Below, piece after piece: positions 13,150 to 18,287 of a stretch of 18,287 nt of DNA; positions within the stretch are counted from its first letter, which is position 1, and each line of letters starts with the position of its first letter. The position numbers were made by a program, and so were the translations under genes. The notes below the pieces were generated by a model. That model was given only the letters and a program-made list of their open reading frames with translations, was not told the DNA's origin and searched no databases. Origin of the DNA: an uncultured Bacilli bacterium (GTDB taxonomy: Bacteria; Bacillota_I; Bacilli_A; RF39; UBA660); NCBI GenBank assembly GCA_944327425.1, contig CALVHJ010000016.1:1-18287 (forward strand). The letters are read 5' to 3'.

Positions 13150-14670
13150 ATGAAAAATATTTTGAAAAACAAGAAGTTGTTAATTGGTCTAGGAATAGCA
13201 ATTTTACTGATAATTACAATAGTAATTATATTGTTAGTTGCAAAGCCCAAAAGTGAAAATAATGAAATTCCAAACAATAATGTAGAAACTAATACAAATA
13301 CAAACACACCAGTTGCAATGGAAGAAACTCATACAATGTATGTTAGTATTAATCCCCTAGTTAAATTAGTATTTAAAGAAGAATATACTATTTGCAAAGA
13401 TGAAAATAATCAAGAATATGTTTGTGGTGGAATAGCAACTGATATAATTGATTATGAACTTATAAATGATGATGCTAAAGATGTTTACAAAGATTTAGAT
13501 TTTACTGGTAAAACTGTAGAAGATGTTTTATTAATATTATGTGATACTGCAAGAGATAATGATATTGGTTTTGAAAGCCTAGAAATAACTACTGATAGTA
13601 ATAATGTAGATAGAGATGCTTTAATGAATTATCTAAAAGAAAACTCAACTTATGAAGATGAATATACTGTGTATGTTAATTTTGAAGAATATATCGATGA
13701 AAGTATTATAGAAAATGATAATATCAATGAAGGTAATAAAGATGATAATAACGAAACAGACAAAGATAATTCTAATAATACCTCAAATAATGAAAATGAT
13801 AATAATCCAAACGATAATCAAACTACTAATAATAGTAGCGATAATAAGCCAAATAGCAATACTGATGAAGAATTAACATCCATAAATTTATCTACTACAT
13901 CATATTTCATTGAATTAAGAAATAGGCCTTCTAATGTATCAATTACAAAAGCAGATAATATTTCAATAAAAATAGAAGTAATAGGAGAAAAATCATTATT
14001 AGATAAATATACTATACAAGAATTATCAAAGTACAAATTGTTTGTTGACCTTTCTAACATTGAATATGGAACATATAATCTAAAAATACAAATAGAAAAT
14101 ACTAATCCTAATTTTACTTATAAGATTAGTCCTGAAACATTTGAAATAGAAATTAAAAAAAGCAATATTACTTCAACAATAAATAGAATTAATCTAAACG
14201 ATAATATTTTAGTACAAGAGTGGCCTAATGCTGGTATGCTTTGTGGGTATCGAAGTTTTGTTAATGGAAATATCACAGATGTAATTCCTGATTATAATAC
14301 ATGGGAGTATTTAAGTGATGATGATTTTACTTTAATAAGTAATACGTTAGGTTTTAATACTGAAAAGGAAAATAATGCAATTACTATTTTAAAACAAATG
14401 GAATCAAATCTTCCTATAGGTGTTAAAAATTTTTCGTACGAGTCTGATAATCATCAATTTTCCTACCATTGGAGTGGACTTAATTTATACGGAGATTATG
14501 ATGATTTTAGTAAAGAATGGTTAAATCAACGACTAACTTGGGAAAATAACTTAAATATTGCTTTTGAAGGTTCTACCCCATTTAATACAGGTTGTGGAGA
14601 TGCACCAGAACCTGTACTATTAACTGAAGAATTATGTAATGAATATAACTTAACTTGTGACAGGTGGTAG
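13150..14670 (+). CDS. Membrane-anchored protein with RsgI-like and YbbR-like domains
   Basis: 506 aa. The start is ATG 13150 (MKNILKNKK), since the ATG at 13132 overlaps the SD. Residues 10-30 form one transmembrane helix after a Lys-rich N-terminus, so the rest is extracellular. About 63-165 (YVSINPLVKL, ELINDDAKDVYKDLDFTGKT, LCDTARDN) resembles the extracytoplasmic part of RsgI-type anti-sigma factors. About 185-240 is an Asn/Asp/Ser linker. About 243-338 (VSITKADNISIKIEVIGEKS, VDLSNIEYGTYNLKI) resembles a YbbR repeat. The C-terminal 165 residues are unrecognised. No cytoplasmic anti-sigma peptide and no sigma gene are present, so signalling is doubtful. A wall-interacting or surface role as element cargo is inference. 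Confidence 0.75.
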   Translation: MKNILKNKKLLIGLGIAILLIITIVIILLVAKPKSENNEIPNNNVETNTNTNTPVAMEETHTMYVSINPLVKLVFKEEYTICKDENNQEYVCGGIATDIIDYELINDDAKDVYKDLDFTGKTVEDVLLILCDTARDNDIGFESLEITTDSNNVDRDALMNYLKENSTYEDEYTVYVNFEEYIDESIIENDNINEGNKDDNNETDKDNSNNTSNNENDNNPNDNQTTNNSSDNKPNSNTDEELTSINLSTTSYFIELRNRPSNVSITKADNISIKIEVIGEKSLLDKYTIQELSKYKLFVDLSNIEYGTYNLKIQIENTNPNFTYKISPETFEIEIKKSNITSTINRINLNDNILVQEWPNAGMLCGYRSFVNGNITDVIPDYNTWEYLSDDDFTLISNTLGFNTEKENNAITILKQMESNLPIGVKNFSYESDNHQFSYHWSGLNLYGDYDDFSKEWLNQRLTWENNLNIAFEGSTPFNTGCGDAPEPVLLTEELCNEYNLTCDRW

Positions 14671-14674
14671 TATA

Positions 14675-15205
14675 ATGAGAAAAAATAATTTTAAAGACAT
14701 TGTCAAAAATAAAAAGGTTATATTAATTTTTATAATTGTAATAGTTATAATTGTTGCTGTTAGCTTATTTATTCTATTTGCAGATAATAAACAGAAACCT
14801 GATAATGATATTGAAAATCAAACTGAAGTTAATGAACAAGTAAATGAAAACACTAATAATAGTAATGATGAAGATTTACAGAAAGAAGAAACTACTGAAC
14901 AAGAAACAATACCAAATGACTTAAATTATACTGAATTGGAAGGAAGTATATCTGAGGCAGCAATTATGTATGTATTTGATAATTACTCATTTATGGAAAA
15001 CACTATTACAGAAGAAATAAGTTTATCTGTACTTGTTGATAACAATTATATAAAAGATGAAACAATATTGAAACTTTATAACGATGGTATATGCGATGCT
15101 TACTCTATTGTTAAAGCAGATGCAGTTGAAATTGGTGGGAAGGCATACTTAAAATGTAGTAATTATACATCTGAAGGATACGAAGAAAACCATTTAAAAA
15201 AATAG
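14675..15205 (+). CDS. Second membrane-anchored surface protein of the island
   Basis: 176 aa from ATG 14675, with AGGTGG 7 nt before it, located at the end of the preceding gene; the gap is 4 bp, so the pair is cotranscribed. The N-terminus copies the preceding protein (NFKDIVKNKKVILIF, one transmembrane helix). A Glu/Asn-rich linker follows (about 45-90), then a small globular domain (about 95-170) with SLSVLVDNNYIKDE and AYLKCSNYTSEGY. That LVDxGYI...YxxYLKC pattern resembles pilin-like or tail-like secreted proteins of related gut Firmicutes, but I cannot name the family. It probably works with its neighbour at the cell surface. Confidence 0.75.
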   Translation: MRKNNFKDIVKNKKVILIFIIVIVIIVAVSLFILFADNKQKPDNDIENQTEVNEQVNENTNNSNDEDLQKEETTEQETIPNDLNYTELEGSISEAAIMYVFDNYSFMENTITEEISLSVLVDNNYIKDETILKLYNDGICDAYSIVKADAVEIGGKAYLKCSNYTSEGYEENHLKK

Positions 15206-15257
15206 ATAGTGATGTTAATAACATAGGTAGAAATACCATAATTCCAAAAGATTAAAT

Positions 15258-15289
15258 ACTCATTGTCCGAACTGGATAATGGGTTTTTG
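15258..15289 (+). terminator. Terminator of the surface operon
   Basis: ACTCATTGTCC pairs with GGATAATGGGT (11 bp with two wobbles, 5-nt loop GAACT), followed by TTTTTGTTTT. Confidence 0.8.
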
Positions 15290-15291
15290 TT

Positions 15292-15319
15292 TTGTGTTAT
15301 GACCTATAAAAGATATTAT
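15292..15319 (+). promoter_or_regulatory. Possible promoter of the recombinase-side genes
   Basis: TTGTGT (15292-15297) and TATTAT (15314-15319) are 16 bp apart, 26 bp before the ATG at 15345. It is directly after the terminator, so a second transcription unit starts here. Confidence 0.4.
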
Positions 15320-15344
15320 GTTATATTAATTGCAGGTGTTGGAG

Positions 15345-15866
15345 ATGAAGAAAGATTTTGAAAAAGAAGTCTACTATTTTTTAGACTTAGTTTTTAACAA
15401 TATTCAAGTTGCAAAGACTAGTAAGAATAAGACAAAGGCTGTTTTTACTAATCTTAAAGTTAAACCAAATGGAGATGAAGTTATTGTATATAATAAGGAA
15501 AAAAATTATTCTTATGTTTTATATACTAAGCAAATACAAGATTTTGATTTTAAAATTGAATTTACTAAACATATAGCACTATTCTATATTGATAAATTAA
15601 CCAAGTATTTAAATCATAAAATCACTTTTAAAGAGTTTGCTGATATAAGAGAAAAAACTCCACCTGTAGTTAAAAACATTTTGGAACAAAAGAATAATAT
15701 ATCCGAGCAATTAAGGCTACTTCGGAGACACCGAACTATTCCTGAGGTGCAAAGATATATTGAAAATCTATATCATCAAGAGTACACAAGTGCTTATGTG
15801 AAATATTTAATTAATAGGTATTACTTTAATAAAAAAGGATTAACAAGACCAAAAAAACTGTGTTGA
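15345..15866 (+). CDS. Unknown 173-aa island protein
   Basis: 173 aa from ATG 15345, with AGGTG 6 nt upstream; TTG 15330 is an alternative. Not recognised. The N-terminal half is mixed alpha/beta and basic (VAKTSKNKTKAVFTNLKVKP, VIVYNKEKNYSYVLYTKQI). The middle is helical (FTKHIALFYIDKLTKYLNHK). The C-terminus has a charged pair of helices with LRLLRRHRTIPEVQRYIENL and ends KKGLTRPKKLC. There is no signal peptide and no catalytic motif. It precedes SSB-like and recombinase genes, so a DNA-processing or excisionase-type role is possible but unsupported. Confidence 0.7.
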   Translation: MKKDFEKEVYYFLDLVFNNIQVAKTSKNKTKAVFTNLKVKPNGDEVIVYNKEKNYSYVLYTKQIQDFDFKIEFTKHIALFYIDKLTKYLNHKITFKEFADIREKTPPVVKNILEQKNNISEQLRLLRRHRTIPEVQRYIENLYHQEYTSAYVKYLINRYYFNKKGLTRPKKLC

Positions 15867-15942
15867 AAAGATGTTCAAAGTATTGTTACGATAAAAAAAA
15901 TTATGCCTATTTAAAAACTAATAAAGAAATGGAGATGAAATC

Positions 15943-16257
15943 ATGAATAATCATGTTATGCTAATTGGCGAAATATATAATGATGTTGAAAAAATTGAAG
16001 TGAATGAACAAATTACATATCAGCTTATGTTGAAAGTTAGTCGTAATTTTAAAAATCAAGATGGTGTTTATGAAACCGATGTTTTACCTATTGATTTAAC
16101 AAATTATGTTGGAAGTAAAGTTTTTCAATATTACAAAAGAAATAGCTTAATCGGAGTTAGAGGAAGATTAGAAAGTAAAGAAGGTAATCTAATCAAAATC
16201 GTTGCTGAAAAAGTAACATTCTTATCAAGTAATAGAGAGTTATTAAATCAAAAGTAG
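15943..16257 (+). CDS. SSB-like OB-fold protein
   Basis: 104 aa from ATG 15943 behind GGAGATG. It resembles the N-terminal OB fold of single-stranded DNA-binding protein: MNNHVMLIGEIYNDVEKIEV at the start, VSRNFKNQDGVYETDVLPID in the middle, then YYKRNSLIGVRGRLESKEGN. It lacks the disordered tail and the acidic DDDIPF tip of housekeeping SSB, so it would not recruit the usual partners. Phage and mobile elements carry such short versions. It is 14 bp from the recombinase fusion and likely cotranscribed, consistent with protecting or presenting single-stranded DNA during transfer or recombination (inference). Confidence 0.82.
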   Translation: MNNHVMLIGEIYNDVEKIEVNEQITYQLMLKVSRNFKNQDGVYETDVLPIDLTNYVGSKVFQYYKRNSLIGVRGRLESKEGNLIKIVAEKVTFLSSNRELLNQK

Positions 16258-16271
16258 AAAGGGATATACTT

Positions 16272-17975
16272 ATGCAAATCAAAATTCACAGAGGTATTAA
16301 TCAAATTGGGGGATGTGTAACTGAAATTAGAAGTAAAAAAGCAAGAATACTTATTGATGTTGGAACTAATCTTCCGAATTGTGATAATAAAGTAAAAGTG
16401 AATGTTGCTAAGGTTAGTAAAAAATGCGATGCTGTTTTTATTTCTCATTATCATTTAGACCATATCGGGGAATATATGCAGGTTAAGAAAGAAGTTCCTA
16501 TTTACATTGGAGAACAAGCCAAAGAAATATTTACGATCTACCAAAAGAGAATGAAAGAGCCTAGTATTGCAGAAGTTACTCAAGAACATATTGACAGAAT
16601 TAAAACTTTTAAAACATTTAAACCTGAAGAAACTATTGAAATTGGAGATATGAGATTAACCCCTATTCGCATAGACCATTCTGCTTTTGATAGTTATATG
16701 TTTCTTATTGAAGCCGATGGTAAAAGAGTTTTACATACTGGAGATTTTAGAATGCATGGTCCTCTTGGTCGACTTATTCCTAAAATACTTGAAGATGTAG
16801 GAAATGTTGATATTCTCATTTGTGAACATACTACCCTTTCAAGAGTTGATGAAATTCTTATGTCTGAATTTGAACTACAAAAGGAAGCAATAGACTTGAT
16901 AAAAAATAATAAGTATGTCTTTATTATGTGTGCTTCTACCAATATTGATAGGATAGCTTCTTTCTATCATGCAAATAGAAAAGCAGGAACTAAACTATTT
17001 ATCTGTGATGACTACCAAAAAGAGATACTTGATTATGTAACCAAAACCACCTTAAAACATACTGATTATTATAATTTTTCAGATGTTAAAAGTTTTGATG
17101 GTAAGTTATATGAAGATATGATAAATCTAGGCTTTTGTATGTTAGTGCGAAGTAATTACTTTTCAAGAAAGTTTGTTAATAGCCCTAATTTCAAAGACAA
17201 TTTATTTATTTATTCACAATGGTTAGGATACTTGCAAGGCAAAACTGCTGATGAAAATATTGTTAAGTTTGTTCCAAAAGAATATTATTATTTACATTCT
17301 AGTGGACATGCTACTGCTAAAGGAATTAAAAAAGTAAAAAAAGAAAAAGAATATCTTACTTATCAAGAGTTTATGCAGTTGTTATCAGTTGTAGATAATA
17401 TTAGAGATTTATTCATTATTCAACTTCTATTTTATACTGGTTTGAGAATTAGTGAAATGCTGGCTCTTTCAACAGATAGTATAGTTACTACAGAACAAGG
17501 TACATCTTTAAACATTACTGAAACCTATTATAAAGGTAAAATTAGACAAAAAGCAAAAACTGATGAAGCAATGGATGATTTATTTCTCGATGACATTACA
17601 GTTGAAACATATAAAACCTTTCTTGAATATAGAAAAGCTCATAACATTACTAGTAAATATCTTTTTGCTAATAATAGAGGTAAATGTGAAGTAATAGGCG
17701 ATAAAGCTATTAGAGATATGCTTAAAAAGTATCTAAAACGTGCAGGAATTGACAAAAACATTACTCCACATAAATTAAGACATAGTCATGCTGCTTTACT
17801 AATTTATATGGGTAAAACATTAGAAGATATTAAAGCAAGATTAAGACATAAAGATATTAGAACTACATCAAATGAATATGGGCATATGTACAAAGAAAGA
17901 AAAATATCACTAGCAAATGACCTAACTACTTTTCGTGCTAATCTTAGAGAAAGTTCAAAAAAGTGGGACACCTAG
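16272..17975 (+). CDS. Fusion of beta-CASP metallo-beta-lactamase and tyrosine recombinase
   Basis: 567 aa, start ATG 16272 behind AAAGGG. Residues 1-350 are an RNase J/CPSF-like metallo-beta-lactamase: H59-Y-H61-L-D63-H64, HTGDFR (155-160), a beta-CASP segment (IMCASTNIDRIASFYHANRK) and HSSGHA (342-347). The chain leaves the fold directly after that motif, so the last His-containing region (motif C) and C-terminal domain are missing. Residues about 356-567 are a tyrosine recombinase catalytic domain with R392 (TGLRISE), K429, H500-xx-R503, H526 and Y536 (the LRHKDIRTTSNEYGHM block). Its arm-binding and core-binding N-terminal domains are missing. The junction lies in an A-rich stretch at about 17323-17346. 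A natural fusion or an in-frame deletion between two adjacent genes are both possible. Recombination at 5S is inferred from position. Confidence 0.88.
   Translation: MQIKIHRGINQIGGCVTEIRSKKARILIDVGTNLPNCDNKVKVNVAKVSKKCDAVFISHYHLDHIGEYMQVKKEVPIYIGEQAKEIFTIYQKRMKEPSIAEVTQEHIDRIKTFKTFKPEETIEIGDMRLTPIRIDHSAFDSYMFLIEADGKRVLHTGDFRMHGPLGRLIPKILEDVGNVDILICEHTTLSRVDEILMSEFELQKEAIDLIKNNKYVFIMCASTNIDRIASFYHANRKAGTKLFICDDYQKEILDYVTKTTLKHTDYYNFSDVKSFDGKLYEDMINLGFCMLVRSNYFSRKFVNSPNFKDNLFIYSQWLGYLQGKTADENIVKFVPKEYYYLHSSGHATAKGIKKVKKEKEYLTYQEFMQLLSVVDNIRDLFIIQLLFYTGLRISEMLALSTDSIVTTEQGTSLNITETYYKGKIRQKAKTDEAMDDLFLDDITVETYKTFLEYRKAHNITSKYLFANNRGKCEVIGDKAIRDMLKKYLKRAGIDKNITPHKLRHSHAALLIYMGKTLEDIKARLRHKDIRTTSNEYGHMYKERKISLANDLTTFRANLRESSKKWDT
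17964..17974 (+). repeat. Right copy of TGGGACACCTA
   Basis: Identical to 12675-12685, in direct orientation. It encodes the final WDT of the recombinase and most of its stop codon. Confidence 0.55.
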
Positions 17976-17991
17976 CAAAAAATGACATAAT

Positions 17992-18026
17992 AAAAAGACT
18001 AAATTTTTGAATGGTTTAGTCTTTTT
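17992..18026. terminator. Terminator after the recombinase
   Basis: AAAAAGACTAAA (17992-18003) pairs with TTTAGTCTTTTT (18015-18026), a perfect 12-bp stem with an 11-nt loop and T-rich ends on both strands. It separates the recombinase from the convergent 5S gene. Confidence 0.9.
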
Positions 18027-18042
18027 TAAGCAAAAAAAAATA

Positions 18043-18144
18043 GTTGCATTTTCCTATCTTCGCATATACTATTTTCGGCGTTTCAGTGCTTAACTTCCAA
18101 GTTCGGGATGGGTTTGGGTGTGTCCACTGAGCTATCAACACAAC
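18043..18144 (-). rRNA. Complete 5S rRNA, apparently carried by the element
   Basis: 102 nt on the minus strand. Helix I GTTGTGTT pairs with AATGCAAC (8 bp, two wobbles). Helix II uses CTCAGTG/CACTGA. The conserved CCCATCCCGAAC, GAAGTTAAGC and CGCCGA are present, and a T9 tract follows. It lies between the two halves of the split 5S, and differs at many positions from the gene those halves rebuild (for example AACTTGGAAG against AACAGAGCAG). This is more than expected between rRNA copies of one genome. Boundaries are from pairing. Confidence 0.85.
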
Positions 18145-18171
18145 TAAAATTTTAACTAATTTTGAGTATCA

Positions 18172-18180
18172 GTAACAATA
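18172..18180 (-). other. Alternative helix-I partner for the 5S 5' fragment
   Basis: On the minus strand, TATTGTTAC at 18172-18180 can pair with GTAACGATA at 18247-18255 (9 bp, one wobble), closing an 84-nt 5S-like fold around the 5' fragment. It lacks GTTAAGC and CGCCGA, so a working 5S is unlikely. It may be a processing hairpin or a decayed copy. Confidence 0.4.
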
Positions 18181-18210
18181 ACTATTTTTAAGTGATTTTC
18201 CTATAAACAT

Positions 18211-18225
18211 CTCTGTTCGGGATGG
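18211..18225. repeat. Candidate attR core, 15 bp inside 5S
   Basis: Right copy of CTCTGTTCGGGATGG, in the same orientation as 12553-12567. See the element entry. Confidence 0.65.
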
Positions 18226-18258
18226 GAAGAGGTGTATCCACTAGGCTATCGTTACGTA
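18211..18258 (-). pseudogene. 5' part of the split 5S rRNA gene (right end of the element)
   Basis: The minus strand reads TACGTAACGATAGCCTAGTG, GATACACCTCTT and CCATCCCGAACAGAG, then departs from 5S. It joins the 12498-12567 part at the shared 15 bp. TACGTAAC pairs with GTTGCGTA (helix I, 8 bp) and CTAGTG with CACTAG (helix II). It lies downstream of the expected 23S, so it is the chromosomal side. Confidence 0.75.
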
Positions 18259-18259
18259 T

Positions 18260-18276
18260 AAAGGATTTTGTCCTTT
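18260..18276 (-). other. Small hairpin in the presumed 23S-5S spacer
   Basis: AAAGGA and TCCTTT form a 6-bp stem around a 5-nt loop, just upstream of the 5S fragment in the transcript. It is suitable as an rRNA processing site. No 23S sequence could be recognised in the last bases of the window. Confidence 0.35.
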
Positions 18277-18287
18277 AAAAACTTGAT

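Larger units (their letters stand above)
12553..18225. mobile_element. Integrative element of about 5.66 kb inserted in a 5S rRNA gene
   Basis: Bounded by the two 15-bp copies inside 5S halves. It contains an XRE regulator, a two-gene surface operon, an unknown protein, an SSB-like protein, a recombinase fusion at the right end and a complete 5S gene. A recombinase next to one att site is the normal layout of integrating elements. There is no relaxase, coupling ATPase, capsid or replication initiator, so it is a minimal island, a decayed ICE, or one mobilised in trans. Lacking a sequenced empty site, the exact ends are inferred. Confidence 0.7.

Noticed and set aside
13119..14060. Minus-strand ORFs in the surface operon, and 16248-16942 minus
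   Set aside because: Shadows of the RsgI-like and MBL genes; composition is Leu/Ile/Phe-rich as expected.
1..18287. tRNA genes
   Set aside because: No cloverleaf with GTTCGANNC and matching acceptor stem was found; the GTTCGGGAT hits belong to 5S.

Overview
The window looks like a low-GC Gram-positive chromosome, most like an uncultured, probably host-associated member of the Bacilli/Mollicutes-related (RF39/Erysipelotrichales-like) lineages. Housekeeping genes are AT-rich but Firmicutes-like (clpP, yvcK-whiA, gap, a TGS-type nucleoside kinase). UGA is used as a stop (yvcK, the tandem-HTH gene, the 173-aa island gene), so this is not the mycoplasma code. Placement is inference from gene content and composition; no 16S is present.

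Layout. (1) 1-1.8 kb: a membrane-anchored surface protein on the minus strand. Its 3' end carries a sharply GC-rich, NNY-codon, Asn-rich patch resembling the variable region of a diversity-generating retroelement (DGR) target. (2) 2.0-5.6 kb: an accessory or defence-like block with a tandem-XRE regulator, a YhcG/DUF1016 PD-(D/E)XK protein, and a two-gene operon of an ABC-type AAA ATPase plus a RloB-like TOPRIM protein (AbiL/RloAB- or PARIS-like logic), driven by a consensus promoter whose -35 lies inside the end of gap. (3) 5.6-11.1 kb: core genes: nucleoside kinase-gap (overlapping), divergent clpP, and yvcK-whiA-GNAT. (4) 11.1-12.5 kb: an orphan PD-(D/E)XK-like protein, then a divergent DUF2188 protein behind a palindromic operator and a terminator-like leader hairpin. 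(5) 12.55-18.22 kb: an integrative element. (6) The right edge is the distal end of an rRNA operon read on the minus strand, with 23S expected just outside.

The strongest discovery candidate is region 5. A 5S rRNA gene appears split: its 3' part is at 12498-12567 and its 5' part at 18211-18258. The halves share an identical 15-bp block in direct orientation. Joined there they give a 103-nt 5S with an 8-bp helix I and a 6-bp helix II that neither half forms alone. Between the halves lie an XRE regulator with operator repeats, two membrane-anchored surface proteins (one RsgI-like/YbbR-like), an unknown 173-aa protein, an SSB-like OB-fold protein, and an in-frame fusion of a beta-CASP/RNase J-like metallo-beta-lactamase to a tyrosine-recombinase catalytic domain. 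Next to the recombinase is a complete, sequence-divergent 5S gene. The simplest reading is that the element integrated into 5S and carries a whole replacement 5S gene. I know of no described element with this arrangement, but I could not search.

Everything here was read by eye. Family calls rest on motifs and remembered family features, not on database searches.
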